Positions 43,077 to 51,974 of a stretch of 64,000 bases of DNA are shown piece by piece. The translations under genes and the position numbers were made by a program. Below the pieces are notes generated by a model. That model saw only the letters and a list, made by a program, of their open reading frames with translations, was not told where the DNA came from and ran no database searches. Each line of letters begins with the position of its first letter. Within the stretch, counting starts at the first letter, position 1. This DNA comes from Marivirga aurantiaca (GTDB lineage Bacteria > Bacteroidota > Bacteroidia > Cytophagales > Cyclobacteriaceae), in NCBI RefSeq assembly GCF_016679925.1, contig NZ_JAEQBW010000003.1, positions 372,001-436,000 on the forward strand. The letters run 5' to 3'.

Positions 43077-45239
43077 ATGCAAAAGTTATTTCTGGCAATC
43101 ATCTTATTTTGCTCAACAGGCTTACTGGCTCAGCAAAAAATCACTATTGAAGATCTTTATGGAAAAGGCACCTTTAATCAGGAGTCCGTTTACAATGTTA
43201 ACTGGATGAATGATGGAAAATATTATAGTGCTTTGGAAGATAATCAGGTAAAGAAAATAGATGTTGCTACAGGGAAGTCTGCTGAAATTTTGGTGAAAGG
43301 TAAAAACCTGAGCCCCGAGCTAAAAATTAAAAGCTATAGTTTCAGTAAAGATGAAAGTAAGATTTTATTGGCGACAGAGGTAAATTACATCTACAGAAGA
43401 TCATTTACGGCAAAATATTATGTGTATAATTTTGCTGACGAATCTCTAAAAGCACTTTCGGATGGTGTGCAGATGTATGCTACTTTTTCACCTGATGCTT
43501 CTAAAGTGGCTTATGTATTTGAAAACAATATTTACATAGTGGATTTAGCTTCAGGTAATGAAACACAAGTCACAAATGATGGAACGATAAACGGGATCAT
43601 CAATGGTGGTTCCGATTGGGTATACGAAGAGGAATTCTACATTACCAAAACTTTTTATTGGTCACCGGACAGCAAGAAACTGGCTTTTCATACAATGGAT
43701 GAAACACCTGTGAAAGAATATACCTTGCAGAGGTGGAACGATGGAGAGCTTTATCCTGAAAACTATGTGTATAAATACCCTAAAGCCGGTGAAGAAAATT
43801 CGGAGGTTTGGATTTCAGTGTATGATTTAAAAACTGAGGAAACAACCAAAATGGATATTGGTGAAGAGAAAGACCAGTATATTCCAAGAGTACAATGGAC
43901 TCGGGATTCTAATTTGTTGAGTATTATTAGAATGAACAGAAGGCAGAATGTAATGGAAATCCTGCATACCAATGCTTCTACAGGTGAATCTAAAGTTGTC
44001 CTGAAGGAAGTTTCTGATACATACGTGGCCCTCAACTATAATGACGATTTAACCTATTTAAATGATGGGAAACATTTTCTTCATACCAGCGAAAAGAGTG
44101 GGTATAAGCACTTATATATGTATCAGTTAGATGGCAAGCTAGTGAGGCAAATTACTGATGGTAATTGGGAAGTGGAAAGCATTGTGGGTATAGACCAAAA
44201 GGCCGGGAAAGCATATTATATCAGTACGGAAGTTTCACCATTGGACAGAACTTTTTACGAAATTGGATTGAATGGAAAGAATAAAAAAGCCTTGGGGGAG
44301 CTGGAAGGGAACACACAGATTAATATGAGTAGTGATTACCAGTATTATTTAAATTATTATCATAATGCCACCACTCCACTGAAGGTGAGTTTATTCAAAA
44401 CTACAGGGAATAAAGAAATTAAAGTACTGAAAGATAATGCTGATTTGAAAAAGGCCGGTGAGAAATACGGTTTGGTAGATAAAGAATTTTTTGAATTTGA
44501 AATAGAGAATGGCATCAATTTACACGGCTATTTATTAAAACCTGCAGATTTTGATGCGGCTAAAAAATACCCGGTGATTGTTTATCAATATAGTGGGCCC
44601 GGTAGTCAGAATGTGCAACATGCATGGGCTGGCTCACAGTATTATTGGCATCAAATGATGGTGCAGAAAGGATATATAGTAGCAGTGATTGATCCTCGGG
44701 GAACAGGCGCCAGGGGAGAGGCTTTTAAGAAAATCACTTATAGAAATTTGGGTAAATATGAAACGCTTGATTTAATCTCCGGAGGAAAATATTTAGCCGG
44801 GCTAGATTACGTTGATGCAGATAGAATAGGGATTTGGGGCTGGTCTTATGGAGGTTATATGGCTGGAAATGTTATTTTGGACGGGAATGAAGTGTTTGCG
44901 GCAGCTGTTTCTGTCGCCATGGTTTCTAATTGGAGGTTTTACGATACCATTTATACCGAGCGCTATATGGATACTCCACAGAACAACCCGGAAGGTTATG
45001 ATAATAATTCCCCGCTCAGTAAAGTGGATAAACTAAAAGGTAAGTATTTAATAGTACATGGCACTGGTGATGATAATGTGCATGTGCAACATACCATTGT
45101 TTTTCAGGATGCTTTATTAGAAGCAGGAAAGCAGTTTGATCTATTCTATTACCCTGATAGAACACATGGAATTTATGAGCAGGGTGCAAGGCCTCATTTG
45201 TTTCATATGATGACTGACTGGTGGTTGAAGAATTTATAA
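43077..45239 (+). CDS. Dipeptidyl peptidase IV-like S9 serine peptidase
   Basis: 720 aa; signal peptide MQKLFLAIILFCSTGLLAQ. The N-terminal beta-propeller (DPPIV_N) contains GSDWVYEEEFYITKTFYWSP with the Glu pair that binds substrate N-termini. The catalytic domain has the nucleophile in RIGIWGWSYGGYMAGNVIL, the Asp in LIVHGTGDDNVHVQHT, and the His in DRTHGIYEQ. It releases X-Pro/Ala dipeptides from peptide N-termini, exported to the periplasm. Monocistronic. Confidence 0.94.
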   Translation: MQKLFLAIILFCSTGLLAQQKITIEDLYGKGTFNQESVYNVNWMNDGKYYSALEDNQVKKIDVATGKSAEILVKGKNLSPELKIKSYSFSKDESKILLATEVNYIYRRSFTAKYYVYNFADESLKALSDGVQMYATFSPDASKVAYVFENNIYIVDLASGNETQVTNDGTINGIINGGSDWVYEEEFYITKTFYWSPDSKKLAFHTMDETPVKEYTLQRWNDGELYPENYVYKYPKAGEENSEVWISVYDLKTEETTKMDIGEEKDQYIPRVQWTRDSNLLSIIRMNRRQNVMEILHTNASTGESKVVLKEVSDTYVALNYNDDLTYLNDGKHFLHTSEKSGYKHLYMYQLDGKLVRQITDGNWEVESIVGIDQKAGKAYYISTEVSPLDRTFYEIGLNGKNKKALGELEGNTQINMSSDYQYYLNYYHNATTPLKVSLFKTTGNKEIKVLKDNADLKKAGEKYGLVDKEFFEFEIENGINLHGYLLKPADFDAAKKYPVIVYQYSGPGSQNVQHAWAGSQYYWHQMMVQKGYIVAVIDPRGTGARGEAFKKITYRNLGKYETLDLISGGKYLAGLDYVDADRIGIWGWSYGGYMAGNVILDGNEVFAAAVSVAMVSNWRFYDTIYTERYMDTPQNNPEGYDNNSPLSKVDKLKGKYLIVHGTGDDNVHVQHTIVFQDALLEAGKQFDLFYYPDRTHGIYEQGARPHLFHMMTDWWLKNL

Positions 45240-45245
45240 GGTGAT

Positions 45246-45710
45246 GACTAAATTGGCACCGAGCCGCCAAGTTTGTGTGCTTCCCAACTTTCTGGCACCT
45301 CCTCTTGCCAAAGTTTGTGTCCTCACAAACTTTCTGCTAATTGAAAAGGTGCGTTTTAACAAACTAGACCTAACTCGTTTGTGGGGAAACAAGACGAGGA
45401 TGGGCATGGTAGTTAGTTTCTGGCTCCAGCTTGTGCCAACCGCTAGGCGTCTGACGGCTTATAGCCTTCTGACGCCAGATGCTATCGGGAGGCGTCAGAC
45501 GGTTTTGAACCGTCAGAAGTTTGGTTAGAGCTATTCCAAAACATGTCTAATAAGTGTGCAATTTGTCACTACAGTTGCCAAAGGTGCCTTCATAAACTTA
45601 CTGTGAGTGAGAGGTGTAAGCAAACTTGTTTTATACTCGTCTGTGAGACACAAGACGAGGGCGGGCATTGGAGGTCGGCAAGTTTGTGTCCTCACAAACT
45701 TGTTATCAAT
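45246..45710. repeat. Block of nested palindromic repeats
   Basis: A roughly 600-bp gap between genes filled with related hairpins. An identical 22-bp palindrome (aagtttgtg-tcct-cacaaactt) occurs at 45311-45332 and 45680-45701. Imperfect ctcgt...acgag palindromes are at 45374-45398 and 45636-45659. A GC-richer group follows: ggcgtctgac...gacgcc at 45446-45476 and gacggttttgaaccgtc at 45498-45514. The short open frames here have no coding character. Related copies lie around 4263-4287. Confidence 0.75.
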
Positions 45711-45834
45711 TTATCAAAGATGATTCTCATGTTTTTTCAGATTTATTGTACAGAAAATCAGGGAAACCCGTAAGGGTTTTTATATCCATTAATAAATCTT
45801 TAATTTCGAATTAATTTCAAAACGAATCCAATTT

Positions 45835-47109
45835 ATGAGTTATAAAGCTAATGATCCTTCTTTAAAATCGTGGGTTTCTGTCCCGGAAAATTCTGATTTC
45901 CCTATTCAAAACCTTCCTTATGGAATTTTTTCCACTAAAGAAAAGTCTCCTAGGGCAGGAGTTGCCATAGGTGATCACATTTTAGACCTGACAGAAATAC
46001 AATCTGCACAGTTATTGAATGATTTGGAGTTGCCGGATAGGGTTTTTGATCGCCCTGTTTTAAACGACTTCATGGATTTGGGGAAGGAAGTCACTGTACC
46101 TGTGAGAGAGCGTATTGCTGAATTATTAAATAGAGATAATCAGGAATTGCAGGGGAATGATCAGTTAAGGGAGAAAGCTTTAATTCCACAAGCTGAAGCT
46201 ACAATGCATTTGCCTATTCGTGTAGGCGATTATACGGATTTTTATTCTTCTGAATCGCATGCGACCAATGTGGGAACCATGTTCCGTGATCCTGAAAATG
46301 CACTGTTACCAAACTGGAAACATATTCCGGTAGGTTATCACGGGCGGGCTTCTTCTATCGTCATTTCAGGAACGCCATTGCACAGACCTAAAGGACAAAC
46401 CATTGAACCAGACGCCAAACAACCGGATTTTGGCCCCTCCAAAAGGGTTGATTTTGAATTGGAAATGGCTTTTATTACCTGCGGAGGTAATAAACTAGGC
46501 GATTCCATCAGTACAAAAGAAGCGGAAAAGTATATTTTCGGATTTACCATATTTAATGACTGGTCGGCCAGGGATATTCAGAAATGGGAATATGTGCCAT
46601 TAGGTCCCTTTTTGGCGAAGAATTTTGGTTCTTCCATGTCTCCATGGATTGTTACTTATGAGGCTTTGGAACCTTTTAAAGTAGCTGGCCCAAAGCAAGA
46701 TCCTGAGGTTTTGCCCTACTTGAAATTTGAGGGCAATTACCATTTTGATGTTGAATTGGAAGTAGCTATCGCTCCAAAAGAAAGTACTGAAAAAGTAGTG
46801 ACTCATTCCAACTTCAAGCATATGTACTGGAATGTTGCTCAACAGTTGGCACATCATACGATCAATGGCTGCAACATCAATACGGGTGATGTGTACGCTT
46901 CCGGAACTATTAGCGGTCCCAAAGAGGGTGCTTTTGGTTCCATGCTGGAAATAGCCTGGAAAGGAACTAAGCCTGTTAAAATGTCTGATGGTACAGAAAG
47001 AAAATTTATCAATGACCATGATACTGTCATCATGAGAGGCCATGGATTGAAAAATGGTGTAAGAATTGGTTTTGGAGAAGTGAAAACTGAGATTTTACCT
47101 GCCAAATAA
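45835..47109 (+). CDS. fahA: Fumarylacetoacetase
   Basis: Last enzyme of tyrosine catabolism, hydrolysing fumarylacetoacetate to fumarate and acetoacetate. It is 424 aa. Catalytic-metal region: DYTDFYSSESHATNVGTMFR, PVGYHGRASSIVISGTPLHR, DFELEMAFITCGGNKLG, then FNDWSARDIQKWEYVPLGPF and GDVYASGTISGPKEGAFGSM. Interesting only as another tyrosine-using gene in the window; no hmgA or hppD was seen nearby. Confidence 0.95.
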   Translation: MSYKANDPSLKSWVSVPENSDFPIQNLPYGIFSTKEKSPRAGVAIGDHILDLTEIQSAQLLNDLELPDRVFDRPVLNDFMDLGKEVTVPVRERIAELLNRDNQELQGNDQLREKALIPQAEATMHLPIRVGDYTDFYSSESHATNVGTMFRDPENALLPNWKHIPVGYHGRASSIVISGTPLHRPKGQTIEPDAKQPDFGPSKRVDFELEMAFITCGGNKLGDSISTKEAEKYIFGFTIFNDWSARDIQKWEYVPLGPFLAKNFGSSMSPWIVTYEALEPFKVAGPKQDPEVLPYLKFEGNYHFDVELEVAIAPKESTEKVVTHSNFKHMYWNVAQQLAHHTINGCNINTGDVYASGTISGPKEGAFGSMLEIAWKGTKPVKMSDGTERKFINDHDTVIMRGHGLKNGVRIGFGEVKTEILPAK

Positions 47110-47162
47110 GTTCATTCTCCATTAACTTGCATCATAAAAACAGCATCATATTTTATGTAATC

Positions 47163-47200
47163 CCTGTTCCTATCTTTCTGCAATGAAAGATAGGGACAGG
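47163..47200 (+). terminator. Hairpin after fumarylacetoacetase
   Basis: cctgttcctatctttc pairs with gaaagatagggacagg (16 positions, one G-T wobble) around 6 nt. It has no T-tract, so it may be an mRNA-stabilising hairpin or a terminator interrupted by the adjacent insertion at 47209. Confidence 0.6.
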
Positions 47201-47323
47201 CTCAAGTTCAATGTCGTTAAGTTAAGACAAACTTCCTTCTCCCTTTAGCTTACCAATCGGGAGAGAAGGATAAAGGTTGAGGTTTTATTTTAAAGCTTAA
47301 CTTAATGACATTGGGCTCAAGTT
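47199..47323. mobile_element. MITE-like element with 10-bp flanking direct repeats
   Basis: A 105-bp unit (47209-47313) has 18-bp terminal inverted repeats: caatgtcgttaagttaag on the left, cttaacttaatgacattg on the right (one mismatch). Inside is a second inverted pair (ccttctccc and gggagagaagg). It is flanked exactly by the direct repeat ggctcaagtt (47199-47208 and 47314-47323), as expected for a target-site duplication. It encodes no protein. Confidence 0.72.
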
Positions 47324-47528
47324 TGGAATCAGGCGGATATATTATGGAAATCACTATTACTTACTTGTCTCCTATATAAAGCCGCTGAATTCCAAGTTAG
47401 GCTCTCTTTAGTCACTTTACCCTTTTAATATTACCGTTCATAGAAAAAAATATTCTAAGTCATAATTGTCGATAATTACAATTATATTAATATTTTTATT
47501 AGGGATTTAAGTATTTATTAGGGGGAAA

Positions 47529-49067
47529 ATGGACTACGAAAAACTCACAGGAAGTTATATCAGGGGGAAGCAAATTACAGTGTTAATTGTAATTCTTGTC
47601 TCTTTAGTAGGTATGACTATAGATACTGTGGTGTATTTCAATATCTATCCTTTAGGTCAACAAATAGTTCAGTTTCTTTCCATTGGTGCTAGTTTTCTTG
47701 CATTGGTATTAATAATGGCCAATAGAAAAAGATTCTATCATACAGCATACTTGATTTGTGTTTATGGAATGTTGTTGGCTATCCTTTCCACTAGCTACTT
47801 TTATGAATATTTTAAATTGAGCCATCAAATTGACCACACCAATATTGGTCTCAGGGATGCCTATTTTGTGATCATATATATGACTATCAGTGGTTTTGTT
47901 ATCAGTAAGAAGCATATTGTGATCCAGGGAATTCTATTGAATTTGATGATTCTGTACTATACATTCTATTTAAAAAATCCTTTTTTTGTTGATAATTTGT
48001 TTGTGAACCTTTTAGCTTCGGTGGGATTTATCATTGTATGTTTTTTTCTTGTAAAAACAATCCAGCAATTTACCGATGGCTTAAATCAAGCTGTTATAGA
48101 ATCCGAGAAAAGGAGAAAGTTAAACATTATTAAAACAAGGAAATTAGAAAATTACCAGAATGCCTTGATCAATCTGACAAAAGCCGACAAACTCTATAAT
48201 CAGGAGTTGGAGGAAGTTTATGTAAATATTTGTCAGATAGCTGGTAAATGCCTTGGGATTGAACGTGTTAGTATTTGGCTGTTGAGAGAAAATTCCACAG
48301 TTTTAGTGCGTAAAACATTGTATACACATGAGCATGATGAAAATGAAATGCTCCTGGTAGAATCAAAAGATTACCCTAATTACTTCCGGGCCATGAAGGA
48401 TAAGTTGTTCATAAAGGCCAACAATGTCTACACAAATGCTGATACCAAAGAGTTTACTGATTCTTACCTTGAGCCATTGAATATTTGCTCAATGTTGGAT
48501 TGTCTTTTCCGTTTGGATGGGGAACCCGCGGGCATTATTTGTTGCGAATCTCAGGGGAAATTCATCAACTGGACTACTGAGGATGTGCTTTTTGTGCAAT
48601 CGCTTGCCGATTACATTGCCATTGCCAATAAAAATCAACAGATCAAATTCTTGCTGGAAGAAATAAAGCAAAACAATAGTAATCTGGAGGCTCAGGTAAA
48701 GGAAAACATTACAATGAATGAAGAATTAAATTCATTGAACGAGGAGTTGATGTCGGTTAATGAAAGCCTTGAAAAAGTTGTTCAGGATAGGACCTCAACA
48801 CTTCAAACGCAGAATGAACAACTGATTGAGTATGCTTTTATCAATTCCCACTTATTGCGTGCTCCCATTGCACGTATTCTGGGTTTAGCAACCATTATTA
48901 CTTCCCAGGTAGAGTTGGACAATGATAGACAACTGCTGGAGGCTTTGTCCCTGGCTACTCAGGAACTGGATGAAATAGTGAAAAAAATCAGTGATGTATT
49001 ATATGACAGCAACTATGTGAGTCGTGCCGATATAAAAGGAATGATTACCAAAAATATGATGAAATAG
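47529..49067 (+). CDS. Membrane GAF-domain sensor with orphan H-box (no ATPase domain)
   Basis: 512 aa. Residues 15-185 form about six membrane spans. A GAF domain follows at about 220-370 (CLGIERVSIWLLRENSTVLV to FVQSLADYIAIANKNQQI). Then a coiled coil (NSNLEAQVKENITMNEELNS and on) leads to a dimerisation helix whose H-box reads INSHLLRAPIARILGLATII. The protein ends about 70 residues later with no HATPase domain. It may act as a partner for another kinase. A phosphorylatable His is present. Confidence 0.75.
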   Translation: MDYEKLTGSYIRGKQITVLIVILVSLVGMTIDTVVYFNIYPLGQQIVQFLSIGASFLALVLIMANRKRFYHTAYLICVYGMLLAILSTSYFYEYFKLSHQIDHTNIGLRDAYFVIIYMTISGFVISKKHIVIQGILLNLMILYYTFYLKNPFFVDNLFVNLLASVGFIIVCFFLVKTIQQFTDGLNQAVIESEKRRKLNIIKTRKLENYQNALINLTKADKLYNQELEEVYVNICQIAGKCLGIERVSIWLLRENSTVLVRKTLYTHEHDENEMLLVESKDYPNYFRAMKDKLFIKANNVYTNADTKEFTDSYLEPLNICSMLDCLFRLDGEPAGIICCESQGKFINWTTEDVLFVQSLADYIAIANKNQQIKFLLEEIKQNNSNLEAQVKENITMNEELNSLNEELMSVNESLEKVVQDRTSTLQTQNEQLIEYAFINSHLLRAPIARILGLATIITSQVELDNDRQLLEALSLATQELDEIVKKISDVLYDSNYVSRADIKGMITKNMMK

Positions 49068-49323
49068 AAAATTTTGTTGTTGGATCATTATTTATAGAAA
49101 CCTACCGGAAGAGATGATGAAAAGCCAGCTAAGGAAATGCTTAGCATTTGTGAATGGAAAAATATCCATTTATTTTTCAGATAACCTTTGCTGATTTAAG
49201 TATAAATATTTAACATTGCAGTCCCAAATAAGCAGTGTTGTAAACATGCAGGTTTAATTGGGTGATAGTTAGCTATTTGAGCTTTCTGATCCTTTTCAGA
49301 ACTTAGTTGATTAAAGAAAAAAC

Positions 49324-49397
49324 GGGCCTATAGCTCAGCTGGTTAGAGCACTTGACTCATAATCAAGTGGTCCCTGGTTCGAGTCCAGGTGGGCCCA
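49324..49397 (+). tRNA. tRNA with CAT anticodon (tRNA-Ile2 or tRNA-Met)
   Basis: 74-nt cloverleaf: acceptor gggccta with tgggccc, D-arm gctc...gagc, anticodon stem cttga/tcaag with loop CTCATAA, T-loop TTCGAGT, discriminator A. The CAT anticodon does not tell Met from lysidine-modified Ile2. It abuts an accessory gene island (49570-54630), a typical location for integration, though no integrase or repeated 3' end was seen. Confidence 0.93.
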
Positions 49398-49463
49398 CTT
49401 TAAAGCTTGATTATCAGAGACTTAACTGAAATGTTGGTCAAAATGTTGGGCAAGAGGAAAGAA

Positions 49464-49492
49464 AGAGCCGCAGAAATGTGGCTCTTTTTTTT
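49464..49492 (+). terminator. Terminator after tRNA(CAT)
   Basis: agagccgca pairs with tgtggctct (one G-T pair) around a gaaa loop and is followed by eight T. Confidence 0.88.
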
Positions 49493-49569
49493 GCTCTATA
49501 TTTAGTTTTACAAGGTTGATAGTAATTGTTTAGTTTTTTACTTTACTATTACTCATCTTACAATATGCA

Positions 49570-49995
49570 ATGAATATTACTGATGTAGTTCAACTTTTCT
49601 CTTTACCTCTTGAAATTGTGGGGCTTACGATAACAATTTTAGAAATCTTTTATCATGACACTAGTTCGAAGCTAGAAGAACGCTTATCAAGCTATTTCCA
49701 TATTTTAGAAACCCTTCCAGTAAAAAAGCACAATAAATTAACCATTGCTTATATATTAGGTATGTTTGTTTTCGTAATTTTATCTACACAATTCTTTTTT
49801 GAATTTACTAATACCTATTTGCTTACAGTAATAGAATTTCTTGCTGTGTTTTTTGTGGGTTTAAACTTGGCCTTACATTTTTACGAATTCTATAATAGAA
49901 TTCTTCCCAATCGAAAATTATTAGCGCTTGGGTTAATTCTTACATCCGTTGGGATTATAGGAGAGATTTTTCAAGTCTTCAACATCTTTTATTAA
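49570..49995 (+). CDS. Small membrane protein of unknown function (island)
   Basis: 141 aa with four likely spans (LPLEIVGLTITILEIFYH, IAYILGMFVFVILSTQFFF, LLTVIEFLAVFFVGLNLALH, KLLALGLILTSVGIIGEIF) and a polar loop SSKLEERLSSYFHILETL. No recognised family. It is the first gene after the tRNA and is AT-rich, in keeping with the island. Confidence 0.65.
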   Translation: MNITDVVQLFSLPLEIVGLTITILEIFYHDTSSKLEERLSSYFHILETLPVKKHNKLTIAYILGMFVFVILSTQFFFEFTNTYLLTVIEFLAVFFVGLNLALHFYEFYNRILPNRKLLALGLILTSVGIIGEIFQVFNIFY

Positions 49996-50254
49996 CATGC
50001 CCTAAGTTTACTGCCTATTGATGTACAGTACTCAGGCATTAGGAGCATGATAAGTTTGCTACATACATCATTTCCTTTGTCCATAGGCGGATTCCCAGGT
50101 TGTTATTTATTCCATTTATTTTTCTAGGATTCTGTTAATGGAGCAATGCATAAATGACTTATTTTTTTTATTACTATTAATGACCACTTTAGCTTTAATT
50201 TTTTAATCATTCCTATTTAAATTATATTTATTGTCTATAACAAACACATCTAAA

Positions 50255-50812
50255 ATGAATTATAAGCAAATTTCTAACATTGACCAATCTATTTCTACTT
50301 CATTAGAGGGATTGTCAGATGCAATAAATACAATACAATTTAAGGATTCTGTTGGCTTTACCATTGAGAAAGCAGATGACCTCATAAACTTCAATGAATT
50401 ACATCATCCTGGTGTTTACCTCATAGAAGTGAGTAATTCAGATCGAGTGACTGATTTTAATGAGTGGTCAGAGAATTTTTTAGGTAAATGGCATGATGAG
50501 GCCTATAGAAAAAAATTCACTCCTAATAGTCGTAAAATGAGGCTTAAAGCTCATCTAGAATCTTCCAATATGGATTGGATTCCTCTCTATTTGGGGAAGT
50601 CCAGAAATATTGGCAAGAGAGTTCATCAACATATTCATTTAGGTTTGGACAAGCCTACTTTTGCTTTAAAATTAAGAGCTAGAAAAAATATTCAGGACTT
50701 AGCCTTTCGGCTAAGCTGTATCAAAATTGATGTTAAAAATTACAACGTTATTATGCCCTTGGTTGAAAGTCAATTGAGAAACCGCATAAATCCAATTTTG
50801 GGCAGACAGTAA
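50255..50812 (+). CDS. GIY-YIG-like nuclease-fold protein
   Basis: About 185 aa. The fold is visible as HPGVYLIEVSNSD (GVY for GIY), then WIPLYLGKSRNIGKRVHQHI (YLG for YIG with the conserved Arg/His), then VESQLRNRINPILGRQ (Glu and Asn of the metal site). The longer frame starts at a TTG (50231); the ATG at 50255 is preferred. Convergent with the frameshifted DUF4238 gene. A restriction/homing-type nuclease is possible. Confidence 0.72.
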   Translation: MNYKQISNIDQSISTSLEGLSDAINTIQFKDSVGFTIEKADDLINFNELHHPGVYLIEVSNSDRVTDFNEWSENFLGKWHDEAYRKKFTPNSRKMRLKAHLESSNMDWIPLYLGKSRNIGKRVHQHIHLGLDKPTFALKLRARKNIQDLAFRLSCIKIDVKNYNVIMPLVESQLRNRINPILGRQ

Positions 50813-50814
50813 TC

Positions 50815-51866
50815 TTAGTGCCTACCATAATTTCGCATTCTTTCATCTCTTAATTGGACCACAAAATCATCTAGAACATGGTCTTTCGCGGGTTGTGGTT
50901 GTCTGATGAACGATAGAGCCATGTTAAAACCATTATTTATTCCTTGACCAATATATTGAATATGTTCGAGCCCTTCATCATCAATAAATCTTTTTACCTC
51001 TTTCAATTCTGTAAAATCTATGCTCCTTTTCTTTTTTGCTTTTAAAGCTAATTGGTTTAAATAAAATTGATTTAATTGCTTTGTAAAAATAATTTTATAA
51101 CAATTCATAAATTGAAGGTAATTAAGTTGATCAATGTCTACTTCATTTTTAATAAGGATTATTTTTTCCTTTTTATTTCCATATTTATAAGCCCATTTAT
51201 CAAAATAAACTAGCATTAAGCTAGGTGATAGTGGGATAAAAAGCTGTAGTCCTTTTGTAAAAATACCTAAATGACCTCCAGGATGATTTCGCTTTTCTAA
51301 AAATTGGTTATATTTAACGGCTGGGTTATCAGAGACTATAAACATTTTTTTAGTCTTATTTACCAAAAGTTTCATTTCTAGATCATAAGCCCCTATCATA
51401 CCCTCTGATAAAGTTTTTATAGACTGTTCAGCTGCGTTTTTTAATCTGAATTGAAAGCCCTCACTTCTAATTTTTTTAAACGTACATCATGTTTAATTAT
51501 TTCTTGCAAATTTTTATTTACAATTTCGTTTATCAATTCTACTGAGCTTTGTGTCCTGTATGCTAATTGAAAGACGAATGTAAATAAATTAACATATTCT
51601 GTTGAATCTCTTTTGGGCAGATTTTCGGTATTTATAATAGCCTTAATTATTGGTGCGGTTTCATTTTCATTTTTGGCTAAATACTCTTCAATCACCGCAT
51701 CATTTCCATAGAAGTAGTCATCTTGAGCTTGATTTTTTATAGCACAATCAGTTTTGTAAAATCCATTTTCTACATTAAATATCGCTATCAATTTTTTTTC
51801 CAGATCTGAGGAAAAATTTCGCAGGATCATTTGTGGTCCGTAATGCTGTTTTTTCTTTTTCGCCAT
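50815..51866 (-). pseudogene. DUF4238-like gene broken by one frameshift
   Basis: Two open frames on the minus strand together match one protein. The first part (51866-51441) starts MAKKKKQHYGPQMILRNFSS, the DUF4238 start. The second part begins at 51399 (MIGAYDLEMKLLVNKT) and contains IVSDNPAVKYNQF, the conserved core of DUF4238. The intermediate bases 51400-51460 read in the second frame give GFQFRLKNAAEQSIKTLSEG, a smooth join. A single-base gain near the GGG at about 51457 (ccc on the plus strand) would restore one frame of about 350 aa. Either real decay or an assembly error. Confidence 0.75.
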
Positions 51867-51974
51867 TTTAATTCAATTATCTTAATTAATTCAAACTAAA
51901 CCTTTCATTTAAATTTAATCCCGACTTTTAATTCTTAAACCCTATCAATACTTTTTCCTTATGTTATCCATTTT

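Noticed and set aside
45241-45773. Two open frames (95 and 76 aa)
   Set aside because: Consist of palindromic repeats; translated repeats are not genes.
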